DNA from: Verrucomicrobiota bacterium
GTDB lineage: Bacteria > Verrucomicrobiota > Verrucomicrobiia > Limisphaerales > UBA8199
Direction of reading: 5' to 3'
Length of the DNA stretch: 53,206 nucleotides
NCBI GenBank assembly: GCA_029974925.1
Contig: JARKQH010000014.1
Span: forward strand, 1-53,206
Below are positions 27,067-35,161 of this stretch, piece after piece (the stretch's first letter is position 1; each line of letters starts with the position of its first letter). The position numbers and the translations under genes are program-made. The notes beneath the pieces are model-generated. The model was not told where the DNA came from and made no database searches. It worked only from the letters and a program-made list of their open reading frames with translations.

Positions 27067-30000
27067 ATGTTCAGCACATATCCACACGACCCGCCGCCAC
27101 CGCAACATCGCCTCCGTCGCGGTGCAGGGTTGATTCTCATCTGTTTCAGCGCCGCCCTTGCTTGCGGACAGAACCTTTCCGACCGTTTTCAGACTTATCC
27201 GCACGGCAGCGACGCGGGCCCGGCTTGGGAGCCGCAGTCGGCCTCCTGGTCAGTGGTCGAGAATGCATACGAGGGGGAGGAGGGCAGCAGCGTTTGGCGG
27301 GCGGTGCCCTGGGCGAGTTCGATTCGCTACACTTGCGAGGTGACGGTCCTCGAGGAGCTTGGCGGGGATTGGCTCACCGCGGGAATCGGGCTGCAGACCG
27401 ACGAGCGCAATTTTTGGGCCCTGAACCTGGTGGCCGCGCCTGAAAGCCGGCAGCGAAGGCATTTTACTGAATTGCACGAGATGCTCGATGGGGTGTGGCA
27501 GGCTCAGGGGCAGGCCGCCACGCGCCTCGAACCGCTTCCCAGTCAGGGCGGAGACTTCGACTGGCGGCGCGGGGAAGTTTACCGCCTTGAACTTGACTTG
27601 TCGGCTTCCAATATCGTCGGCCGCGTATGGCGCGGCACGGAAGAGGTCTCGCGCTTCGGCTACCGGCTGGATCAGCCCGGCCCGGCGGTCCGGGTGGTGA
27701 CGCCCATGGTCCGCGTCAGTGGGCTGCGCGCTCGCTTTGACAACGCCACCGTGACAGTCAGGACACCGGCCCCTGAGCCGGTGGGGAAGAGGGACCCAAT
27801 ACCACCCTGGACATCGCGCCCGGGAGCACCCCTGGCCCGAGGCACCGGCTTTTTCCGCACCGTCGAGGCGGAGGGCCGCTGGTGGCTGGTGGACCCCGAA
27901 GGCAAGCCCTTCTTCGACATCGGCACCGACCACATCAACTATCGCGGCCATTGGTGCGAGGCGCTGGGCTATGCCCCCTACCACCGGAACGTCGCGGCGA
28001 AATACGGCAGCGAGGCGGCCTGGGCGGAAGCCACTCTCGAGCGTCTCAAGCGCTGGGGTTTCAACACGCTGCCGGCAGGCCACAGCAAATCCTTGCGGCA
28101 TCGCGGGCTGGCGCACATCGAGTTCGCTTCCTTTGGCGCAAGTTTTGCCCGCCGCGAGTGGATTTGCCGGCCGGTCCATTGGACAGGGTTTCCGGATGTC
28201 TTCAGTCCCCGCTGGGAAAGTCACTGCCGCCTTGTGGCGCGGCGGATGGCGCGGGAGTCGAAGGGCGACCCGTGGTGCATCGGCACGTTCCTCGACAATG
28301 AGCTGGAGTGGTATGGAAAACGCGGGCATCTGGTGGACGAGGTCTTCCAACTTTCCGCCACGCGGCCGGCAAAGAAAGCTCTCCATGACTGGATGGTTGA
28401 GCACTATGGCAGTTTGGCGCAGGCGACGCGCCGCCTGGGGACGGCATGGTCCGACGAAGCGGCTTTCTTGAGCGACACCAACGTTCCCGCTGCCAGTCCC
28501 GCCCTCGAGGAGGTGCGCGAAGGCTTTTTGTCCGTGATTGCCGACCGGTATTTTGGCGTGGCATCCCGGGCCCTGCGGGAGGCGGACCCGGATCACCTGG
28601 TTTTGGGGTGCCGCTTCGCCGGGCAGGCTCCCAAACCGGTGCTGGCCGCGGCCGGACAATACAACGACGTGTTCACCATCAACAGTTACCCCCGCGTGGA
28701 TTTCGAAAACGTCTGGCTCCCGGACGGGACCGGCGGGGTGGTCGAGCGAGTGCCGCGCCAGCTTGCCGAATACCATGCCGTGGTCCGCAAACCCATGATT
28801 TTGACCGAGTGGAGCTTCCCGGCGTTGGACAGCGGCTTGCCCTGCAAACACGGCGCCGGGATGCGCGTGGATACCCAGGAGCAAAAGGCGGCTTGCTACC
28901 GCATTTTTGCCAACGCCATGGCCGACCTGCCGTTCGTGGTCGGTTACCACTATTTTATGTGGATGGATGAACCGGCGTTGGGAATCAGTTCGACCTTCCC
29001 GGAAGACAGCAATTACGGCCTGGTCAATGAACAGGATGAGCCTTACGACGTTTTCACCAAAGTCGTGACCGAGGTGAACCGGCAGGCCGCGGCCCGGCAC
29101 GCGCGCAGCCGCATCTCCGCCGACCTGGGGCTGGTTGCCGGACCGGGCCGGGTCGAGGTGTTCAACACCAACGCCCTGCCCGCGCACGGCCATTTGCGGC
29201 TGGCCGTCGAGGGCCGCATCCAGGTGGAGACCTTGCGCCTCCAGCCGGGCGAGCGCCGGCCATTCGACCTGCCCGCCGGGCACCGCTGGTGCGCGGAGTT
29301 GCAGAACTGGGACGGCAGTAAACAGCGGGTTGTCGGAGGCCGGAGGCCGGGAGCCGGCATAACCCTGCTAAACGCCTCCGACCAGGTCCTCGAAAACCTG
29401 CCGGTCGTGGTCGAGGATGGCGGGGTGGCGGCTGCCTTGGTCCCGAAACTGGCGCCGGGGGAAAGCCTTGATTTGAAGGTGCCGCCATTGGAGCTCGAAA
29501 CGCGGCAGTCGGCACGCTTCCAGGGGGCGGGTACGACCTGGGTGTGCTCTGGCAAGAGCGGGGCGCTGTTTGACCGGATTGAATCGGACGGCTTGGTCCT
29601 GGGCCGCCTGGTGTTTGCGGTTCATCAGCGAGTCCAAGGGCGGGATCATTGGGTCGAAGCGAGCCAGTTGCTGGAACTGCGGGTCCAGGACCAACCGGAC
29701 GCCTGGCTGGTGGAGGCAACGGTCGAGTATCCTCGCGGCACTGAGGGGCCGGCGGGCTACCGCGCCCGAGTGCGTGCCGCCGTGTTCAAGGGACTTGGAC
29801 TCGCGCTGGTGCGTCCGGTCTGGGTGGAAAGTCTGGACGAACGTCCATGGGATTTGGTGGAAGCTTATTGGTTTTGCCGCCCGGCGATCGGCGGGTCGCT
29901 GGAGGAGGACGTTGTCGGTGGCCCGGGCGTGCCTCAGTATTATCGCCGTGCCCACTTTATCACCGACCGCAAACTGGGCGGGTGCTTCGGGTCGCTCCAC

Positions 30001-30216
30001 CAGTCCGGAGGATGGGAAGTGACGTTCTGGACCAATCCACAAGGCGGGATTCATCCAGACAGCCGGCTGACCGTCAACGAGGCGATGAAGGAGGGGAGGC
30101 GCTGGCAGGGCGGACCGCTTCCTTACCTTTGGATTTTTGCGTCGAAGCAGGCTGATGCCTGGATGCAATACTCCAAACTCAGCCAGCAAGCGCAGCATGC
30201 CCTGGTTTGGCCTTAA
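27067..30216 (+). CDS. large secreted glycoside-hydrolase-like protein (agarase-like TIM barrel)
   Basis: 1,049 residues with a signal peptide ending CFSAALACGQ. Residues about 35-235 look like a beta-sandwich carbohydrate-binding domain. The catalytic part opens with GRWWLVDPEGKPFFDIGTDH, a pattern of beta-agarase-type TIM barrels. The two expected clan-A glutamates are visible: acid/base Glu412 in GTFLDNELEW and nucleophile Glu581 in MILTEWSFPALDSG. The last 350 or so residues are beta-rich. Substrate is not determined; a GH86- or GH50-like agarase, or another galactanase, is plausible. It follows the oxidoreductase by 135 bp and is followed by a T-tract. Confidence 0.78.
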   Translation: MFSTYPHDPPPPQHRLRRGAGLILICFSAALACGQNLSDRFQTYPHGSDAGPAWEPQSASWSVVENAYEGEEGSSVWRAVPWASSIRYTCEVTVLEELGGDWLTAGIGLQTDERNFWALNLVAAPESRQRRHFTELHEMLDGVWQAQGQAATRLEPLPSQGGDFDWRRGEVYRLELDLSASNIVGRVWRGTEEVSRFGYRLDQPGPAVRVVTPMVRVSGLRARFDNATVTVRTPAPEPVGKRDPIPPWTSRPGAPLARGTGFFRTVEAEGRWWLVDPEGKPFFDIGTDHINYRGHWCEALGYAPYHRNVAAKYGSEAAWAEATLERLKRWGFNTLPAGHSKSLRHRGLAHIEFASFGASFARREWICRPVHWTGFPDVFSPRWESHCRLVARRMARESKGDPWCIGTFLDNELEWYGKRGHLVDEVFQLSATRPAKKALHDWMVEHYGSLAQATRRLGTAWSDEAAFLSDTNVPAASPALEEVREGFLSVIADRYFGVASRALREADPDHLVLGCRFAGQAPKPVLAAAGQYNDVFTINSYPRVDFENVWLPDGTGGVVERVPRQLAEYHAVVRKPMILTEWSFPALDSGLPCKHGAGMRVDTQEQKAACYRIFANAMADLPFVVGYHYFMWMDEPALGISSTFPEDSNYGLVNEQDEPYDVFTKVVTEVNRQAAARHARSRISADLGLVAGPGRVEVFNTNALPAHGHLRLAVEGRIQVETLRLQPGERRPFDLPAGHRWCAELQNWDGSKQRVVGGRRPGAGITLLNASDQVLENLPVVVEDGGVAAALVPKLAPGESLDLKVPPLELETRQSARFQGAGTTWVCSGKSGALFDRIESDGLVLGRLVFAVHQRVQGRDHWVEASQLLELRVQDQPDAWLVEATVEYPRGTEGPAGYRARVRAAVFKGLGLALVRPVWVESLDERPWDLVEAYWFCRPAIGGSLEEDVVGGPGVPQYYRRAHFITDRKLGGCFGSLHQSGGWEVTFWTNPQGGIHPDSRLTVNEAMKEGRRWQGGPLPYLWIFASKQADAWMQYSKLSQQAQHALVWP

Positions 30217-30219
30217 CCT

Positions 30220-30247
30220 CCGGCTTTCGAACCGCGCAGTTTTTTTT
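30220..30247 (+). terminator. possible rho-independent terminator after the large hydrolase gene
   Basis: Immediately after the TAA there is a small imperfect hairpin (CGG...CCG with a bulge, TCG loop, 30221-30234) and then a run of eight T at 30240-30247. The stem is weak, so the call rests mainly on the T-tract and position. It would separate the hydrolase operon from the riboswitch transcript. Confidence 0.35.
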
Positions 30248-30249
30248 CC

Positions 30250-30278
30250 TTGGCAACGCCGGCGCACGGCCCTAAAAA
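30250..30278 (+). promoter_or_regulatory. sigma-70-type promoter for the riboswitch transcript
   Basis: TTGGCA (30250-30255, five of six consensus bases), a 17-bp spacer and TAAAAA (30273-30278). Initiation would fall near 30285, just before the upstream hairpin and the cobalamin aptamer. It follows the preceding T-tract directly, fitting an independent transcription unit. Confidence 0.5.
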
Positions 30279-30317
30279 GGACTCGCTCTTTGAAAACCGG
30301 CGAACGATGTGTTCGCC

Positions 30318-30510
30318 CCGTAACACAGCCTGGCGTCTGGGAACCCCGTGAGATTCGGGGACGGTTGCGCCACTGTAACGGGCTACAAGTTCCCACGTTC
30401 GGGACCGGAGACAGCATTCCGGTCCGCACACAAGCCACTGGTCGCAGCGACCGGGAAGGCGGGAGCAAGGTTTCAAGCCCGAAGTCAGGATATCGGCCTG
30501 GTTGTGCTCG
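30318..30510 (+). promoter_or_regulatory. cobalamin (B12) riboswitch aptamer
   Basis: The conserved landmarks appear in order. Closing stem P1 pairs CACAGCC (30324-30330) with GGTTGTG (30500-30506). Then come GGGAA with stem CCCCG/CGGGG (30344-30348/30356-30360), GCCACTGTAA (30369-30378), a perfect variable stem GGACCGG/CCGGTCC (30402-30408/30419-30425), AAGCCACTG (30432-30440) with hairpin GGTCG/CGACC and GGGAAGGC, and the B12-box region AGCCCGAAGTCAGGATATCGG (within 30476-30498). This is the order of Rfam-type cobalamin aptamers. A 7-bp hairpin GGCGAAC/GTTCGCC (30299-30317) precedes it. The first gene downstream is the secreted protein at 30778. Confidence 0.9.
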
Positions 30511-30656
30511 TCATGGCGGTCGGTTTGTTCTTCAAGACTGTCTCCCGTTGAACTGCGAAGGCGGGGGGCGCCTGAAAACGGACCGGCCCCAACTTCTCCG
30601 GCAAAGAGAAGGATGAGGCCAGCCTGCCGCGCGGGCGCGTGGCAGGGTTCGTTGGA

Positions 30657-30696
30657 TGCCTTCATTCTCCGATTTGCGGCGCGTGAAGGCATTTTT
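30657..30696 (+). terminator. terminator-like hairpin of the riboswitch expression platform
   Basis: A perfect 8-bp stem, TGCCTTCA (30657-30664) with TGAAGGCA (30684-30691), encloses a 19-nt loop with a further CCG/CGG pairing and is followed by TTTTT (30692-30696). It lies between the aptamer and the ATG at 30778, so premature termination when cobalamin is bound is the natural model. A second GC-rich hairpin (CCTGCC...GGCAGG, 30622-30645) just upstream could be an alternative partner. About 80 untranslated bases without a strong ribosome binding site follow. Confidence 0.6.
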
Positions 30697-30777
30697 CGCT
30701 TTCCGGCCGTCGCACTGGTCTCTCAATCACAAACCCGCCGCGGGCAATGCTTCGCGGCTCAAATTGAAAGATCAGTT

Positions 30778-31776
30778 ATGCAAATACGTTCGTTTGGAGG
30801 GCTGGCGCTGGCCGGCTTGTTTGGCAGTGTGGCGTTGGCGGCAACGGCCGCCGTTTTCCAGGAGAATTTTGCTTCAGACCCCGCCAGCCGCGGCTGGCGG
30901 GCCCTCGGTTACACCAATTTGTTCCAGTGGAACGCAGCCAATGGCAACCTGGAGGTCACTTGGGACTCCTCCCGCGCCAACAGTTACTTCTGCCTGCCGC
31001 TGCCGGATACCGTCACGGAGGCCGACGATTTTGGGCTCTCCTTCGATTTACAGCTCAACGATTTCGCCGCTGGCATCAACCCCGCCAAGCCCAACCCGTT
31101 TCAGCTTGCCTTGGGCTTTTGCAATCTGACCCAGGCGACCGCGCCGGGCTTTGTTCGCGGCAGCGGGTTCCAATCCCCCAACCTGGTCGAGTTCAGCTTC
31201 TTCCCCGACCCCGGTCCGCCGTGGCTGTGGGGACCGTCCCTGACCGCCACTATGATAGACTGGACCGCGACCAACTGGTCGTTCGGAGGCTTCGCTCCGG
31301 CCGGATTGAGCACCGACAGCGTCTATCGTGTCACCCTGAATTATTTCGCCAGCAACCGGGTTTTGTGCGCGACCATTTTGCGCGATGGACAGCCTTGGAT
31401 GACAGTGGATGACGCCGTGGCGGGCGCGGGCTTTCTCGGGTTTGAGGTGGATCATGTTGGTGTAATGAGTTACAGCGACGACGGGCAGGACCCCTATTAC
31501 TCGGGTTCGATCCTCGCTCATGGCACTTTGGATAATGTCGTGGTCACAGCCCCTGCCGCGGTGAGCCAATGCACCGGCGGCCTCGCCGGCGGGCAGTGGG
31601 AGATGACTTTCCAAAGCCGCCGCAACTGGCTGTATCAGCTCGAACGAACCGTGGATTTCCTATCCTGGAGCGCCACGGGCGGGCCCACCGCAGGGAATGG
31701 CGGGCCCCTCGTGTTACGGGACGCAAGTCCGCCGGCCGGCGCGGCCTTTTACCGGGTAAAGGCCTGGAGACCCTGA
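30778..31776 (+). CDS. secreted protein under the cobalamin riboswitch
   Basis: 332 residues. A signal peptide ([19 protein letters not shown]) is followed by a single jelly-roll/LamG-like beta-sandwich (about 25-260; [46 protein letters not shown]). The C-terminal module ([20 protein letters not shown], then [11 protein letters not shown]) matches the tail on other secreted proteins here. No enzyme motif or known cobalamin-binding motif is seen. The frame is open upstream through the leader, but ATG 30778 gives the signal peptide. Seven bases separate it from the pseudopilin gene, so the two form an operon. A surface corrinoid-related role is a hypothesis based only on the riboswitch. Confidence 0.8.
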   Translation: MQIRSFGGLALAGLFGSVALAATAAVFQENFASDPASRGWRALGYTNLFQWNAANGNLEVTWDSSRANSYFCLPLPDTVTEADDFGLSFDLQLNDFAAGINPAKPNPFQLALGFCNLTQATAPGFVRGSGFQSPNLVEFSFFPDPGPPWLWGPSLTATMIDWTATNWSFGGFAPAGLSTDSVYRVTLNYFASNRVLCATILRDGQPWMTVDDAVAGAGFLGFEVDHVGVMSYSDDGQDPYYSGSILAHGTLDNVVVTAPAAVSQCTGGLAGGQWEMTFQSRRNWLYQLERTVDFLSWSATGGPTAGNGGPLVLRDASPPAGAAFYRVKAWRP

Positions 31777-31783
31777 GGTCACC

Positions 31784-32539
31784 ATGACGCGGAACAAACC
31801 ATCGCCCGGCCCGAGGAAAGGCTTCACCCTCGTGGAGCTGCTGGTGGTCGTGGCGATCATCGCGATTCTTGCCGCCTTGCTGTTACCGGCGCTGGGCCGC
31901 AGCCGCGAGTCGGCCCGGCGCCTCAAGTGCGTGAGCAACCTGCACCAACTGGGCCTGGCCATTCAGATGTACTGGGACGACAACAATGGCGAGTGTTTCC
32001 GCTATGGGGGCGCCTACACCAATGGCGGACAGCTTTACTGGTTCGGCTGGATGGGACCGGGCCCCGAGGGCCAGCGGGTTTTTGATGCCTCTCAGGGCGT
32101 CCTGTTTTCTTACCTGCAGGGCAGGGGAGTCGAGCTTTGCCCCGCCTTTAACTACGGAGCGTCGCAAGTCAAACTCAAGGCTGCGGGCGGTTCCTACGGG
32201 TATGGATACAACCTGGCGCTGGCGGCCGCCCCGCTGTCGCCGCCAGTAAAAGCCAGCCGCTTGCCCGATCCCGCCGGGACCGCCCTGCTGGCGGATGCCG
32301 CTCAGGTGAACACCTGGCAGCCGCCCGCCTCGCGCAGCAACCCCCTCCTCGAGGAATGGTACTACATTGACAACAACACCAACCAGCCCAATACCCACTT
32401 CCGCCATGGCCAGCGCGCCAACGTCTTGTTTGCCGACGGCCACACCGCTCCCGAGAAGTTCGTCCCCGGTTCGATTGACCCCCGCCTCCCCGGCCAGTTT
32501 GTCGGCCGGCTGCGCCCGGAAATTCTGGACCTGGAGTAG
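31784..32539 (+). CDS. type II/IV pseudopilin-like protein with H-X9-DG motif
   Basis: 251 residues. A short basic leader ends at the prepilin peptidase site [20 protein letters not shown], followed by the N-terminal pilin helix with Glu5. The C-terminal domain carries [18 protein letters not shown], which is the H-X9-DG motif of the large prepilin-like family in verrucomicrobia and planctomycetes. Such proteins are exported, cleaved by PilD-like peptidase and may assemble into pseudopili; their real role is mostly unknown. It is the second gene of the riboswitch operon and is convergent with the DUF1080 gene after 11 bp. Confidence 0.92.
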   Translation: MTRNKPSPGPRKGFTLVELLVVVAIIAILAALLLPALGRSRESARRLKCVSNLHQLGLAIQMYWDDNNGECFRYGGAYTNGGQLYWFGWMGPGPEGQRVFDASQGVLFSYLQGRGVELCPAFNYGASQVKLKAAGGSYGYGYNLALAAAPLSPPVKASRLPDPAGTALLADAAQVNTWQPPASRSNPLLEEWYYIDNNTNQPNTHFRHGQRANVLFADGHTAPEKFVPGSIDPRLPGQFVGRLRPEILDLE

Positions 32540-32550
32540 GTCCGGCCGGC

Positions 32551-33156
32551 TTACAGTTCCTTGAGCCGGATGTTGCGGAACTCGACTTTCATCTTCAGCC
32601 CCCCGTGAATCTGGAGGCCGATGGGCGCCGCTTCGGAAAACTTCGGGTCCGTATAGGTCGAAATCTTCTGGCCGTTGAGCCACACCGTGAAAGTGTTCCC
32701 CTTGGCCTCGAGCCGGAATCGGTTCCAGTCCCCGGGTTTGAAGTATTTTTCGAACTCTTTGGCCTGCCCGGCCTCCGGATAGCGCTCCTTGCCGCCGGTG
32801 TAAAAAGACCCCGTCAGGTCACGCTTCAGACTCCGCGACACGCCAAATTGCACCTGCAGCTCGGGTTTGCGGAACAGGTAGCCGCTGTCAATTTCCCCGG
32901 ACCATCGCACCTCGCTCTCGAGGATGAAGTCCTGATAGGACTTGACCGTCTTGAGCACATGGCCGGTGAGTTTCTCGTCGTTTTCACCCACCAGAACGCC
33001 ATCCACCACCTTCCAGAAGGGGTTCGGATCCGGAACCTGCCACCCGGCCAGGTCTTTGCCGTTGAAAATGGGTTCCAAGTCGGCCGGTTGCGCGGCTTGG
33101 CTGAGACTGCACAGGGCGCAAAGCGCCAAGGCCAGAACTGAAGTCTGCGTTTTCAT
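32551..33156 (-). CDS. secreted DUF1080 protein (3-keto-disaccharide hydrolase family)
   Basis: 201 residues with a signal peptide (SVLALALCALCSLSQAA). The family opening is LEPIFNGKDLAGWQVPDPNP, followed by the concanavalin-like strands SYQDFILESEVRW, GDWNRFRLEAKGNTFTVWLN and the ending VEFRNIRLKEL. Some members hydrolyse 3-keto-glycosides made by Gfo/Idh/MocA-type oxidoreductases. ATG 33156 is the start; an in-frame upstream extension has no leader character. It lies 150 bp downstream of the DUF4838 gene. Confidence 0.9.
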   Translation of the reverse strand: MKTQTSVLALALCALCSLSQAAQPADLEPIFNGKDLAGWQVPDPNPFWKVVDGVLVGENDEKLTGHVLKTVKSYQDFILESEVRWSGEIDSGYLFRKPELQVQFGVSRSLKRDLTGSFYTGGKERYPEAGQAKEFEKYFKPGDWNRFRLEAKGNTFTVWLNGQKISTYTDPKFSEAAPIGLQIHGGLKMKVEFRNIRLKEL

Positions 33157-33306
33157 CGTTTGTTGATATGATTCTGCGTTCGATCGTAAATCAGGCGACG
33201 CGGCCGGCAACCCAAAAATCCAAGCCCCAACCTGGCATCCATCCCGCGCCTCGGGCGCACGCGAAGCCGGGGCCCGGTCCCGCGCCGCCGCCGGAGCCGC
33301 TCCACA

Positions 33307-35085
33307 TCATTCCGCCCCCATCTTCTTCGCCCACTGATCCAGCGTTTGCCCTTCGCTGATATGGCTGATGCCGGTCTTGCGCGCAATTTCGAGAAACCGC
33401 TTGAGCAGCCCGGCGCGGGCGTCGCCTTCGACGCGCTTGGTCGCCAGTTGCACATACCATACCGGCAGCCGCGCCACCTGCACCCGAAAACGGACGGCGT
33501 CGTCGTCGGCGGCCTTTTCTGCCTGCGCCAGGAGGGTGTCAGCTTCGCTCAGGAATTCAGGTTTGAGATAACCGGCGGTTGGGGGATCAAAAATGTGGGC
33601 GTGGGTTTTGCCGTCCCTCACCTGGCGATGGAGCAGCTCGAGGTAGGCGCGGATTGAGTCCGCCGCTTTGCCGTAGTAGGCGGACAGGAACTCGTCCTGA
33701 TGTTGGCGCAGATTGGTGTCCGGATTCCAGAGCAGCTTCGCCAGCAGATAAGCGCGCAGTGGGCCCATTTCGCCAAAGCCACCCGGGGAATAGTTGCCTT
33801 GCTCGAACAGACCCTTCACGCCATGGGCCACGAAGAATTGAACGTTCGCCTGGAGGGCGTTGAAATTGGGAAACGGCTGCTGGTAATGCGCGAAGTTGGG
33901 CGTGTAATCCCACACGTAGAGCAGCGGGGCCACCGGCTGCCAGGCGATGATGTCGTCCCGGAAACGCCGGTTGGCTTCGGACTCACAGGTCGCCAGCGGG
34001 TGCGCAAAGCAGCATTCAATCGAGCAGAGCCGGATGATCACATTGTTCCGCGGGCGGAGCGTTTTCGGCGGCTTGCGGGTGTACTGGTAGGCGAGGGTGT
34101 CAATGCGCACATTCGGATGGTCCGCCTCGATGGCCTCGGCGATGGTGTTGACGAAGCGCAAGAGGGAGGCACAGGGGCTGCCCTCCGCGTCATCCAGCGC
34201 CTTGCATTTCTCGCACTGGCACCACTTGCCCACATCGTTCTGCGAGACGCTGATGATGCTCGCCTCGGGATGCTCGCGAATCCATTGCCTCACCCGCGCA
34301 ATCGCGAGCTTGATGACGTCGGGGTTGGAAAGGCACCGCTGCACGTAGCCTCCCACGCGCTGCCCGTTGATGAAGGGGAAATACTCCGGATGCTCCTTGA
34401 AAAGGTCGGGTGGCACCAGGCTGTCGAAGCTGTGGACAAAGGGGAAGTAAAACACCCGCCGCCCCCCATGCCGTTGCTCCAGCGCGTAGTGGTGGCCATT
34501 CAGCCGGTGCCGCGCGGCAAAATCGGCGTTGCGCATCATCTCGGTCCAGAACACTTCGCGGTATTCCAAGGCGGGGATGCGCGTCTCCGCCACCTCAGCC
34601 AGGACGACGCGGTTGGTGCGGGGCACGTGCTCCAGCTCGGGCGTGAACCAGCGGACGCCCAGCCGCTCCTCCAGCAGCGTGTACACGCCGTAGAGCGTCC
34701 CGCGGGGTTTTCCGCCCGCAATGACCAGCCGCGGGCCGCGGGTCTCCAGGACGAACCCATCCGTCCCGAGCTTTTTCCAGTCCGGAGCCGCCTCGAGCTT
34801 GCGGAGATGAGCATTGTCGCCGAGGAGGATGTCATGCGTTGCCGGCGGCTCCGAATCTTTGACAATGGGGAGTTTGACCCCGGTGACTTTTTCCAGGTAT
34901 CGCTGCAACTCCTCGGCGGCATAAGCTTCCGAGGCAATGGCATCAGCCGCCACCACAATCCGATAACTGCTTCGCCCCTCGTCCACCAGGGTGAGGGCGG
35001 CGGGTGCGGTTCGGGCTGTGGCCGCAAGCAAGAGGGATAGCGCGAGAAGTTCCAGACCACGGGTAGGCAAATGCTGGGTCAGCAT
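33307..35085 (-). CDS. secreted DUF4838 protein (glycoside-hydrolase-like)
   Basis: 592 residues with an N-terminal signal peptide (ALSLLLAATARTAPAAL). The N-terminal part (AAEELQRYLEKVTGVKLPIV, DILLGDNAHLRK, GTLYGVYTLLEERLGVRWFT) matches the small domain that precedes alpha-glucuronidases and hexosaminidases. The central part is the DUF4838 barrel, with SVSQNDVGKWCQCEKCKALD, YQYTRKPPKTLRPRNNVIIR and LLYVWDYTPNF. The CQCEKC motif might bind metal. Activity is unknown but a glycosidase is likely. It is 76 bp downstream of the UroD-like gene on the same strand. Confidence 0.85.
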   Translation of the reverse strand: MLTQHLPTRGLELLALSLLLAATARTAPAALTLVDEGRSSYRIVVAADAIASEAYAAEELQRYLEKVTGVKLPIVKDSEPPATHDILLGDNAHLRKLEAAPDWKKLGTDGFVLETRGPRLVIAGGKPRGTLYGVYTLLEERLGVRWFTPELEHVPRTNRVVLAEVAETRIPALEYREVFWTEMMRNADFAARHRLNGHHYALEQRHGGRRVFYFPFVHSFDSLVPPDLFKEHPEYFPFINGQRVGGYVQRCLSNPDVIKLAIARVRQWIREHPEASIISVSQNDVGKWCQCEKCKALDDAEGSPCASLLRFVNTIAEAIEADHPNVRIDTLAYQYTRKPPKTLRPRNNVIIRLCSIECCFAHPLATCESEANRRFRDDIIAWQPVAPLLYVWDYTPNFAHYQQPFPNFNALQANVQFFVAHGVKGLFEQGNYSPGGFGEMGPLRAYLLAKLLWNPDTNLRQHQDEFLSAYYGKAADSIRAYLELLHRQVRDGKTHAHIFDPPTAGYLKPEFLSEADTLLAQAEKAADDDAVRFRVQVARLPVWYVQLATKRVEGDARAGLLKRFLEIARKTGISHISEGQTLDQWAKKMGAE

Positions 35086-35161
35086 GGGCGCCAGCCTGCG
35101 TCGCGCAGACTCCGTTGTAAAGCGGGAATTGAACCGGCGATTTGCGGGGTCCCGCCCCGTT

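Noticed and set aside
27250..29283. 677-codon minus-strand open frame
   Set aside because: Antisense to the large hydrolase-like gene, whose signal peptide and catalytic motifs are clear; the antisense translation has none.
30513..30551. possible 12-codon leader peptide right after the riboswitch
   Set aside because: An ATG...TGA frame exists but has no ribosome binding site and no regulatory codon bias; chance occurrence is likely.
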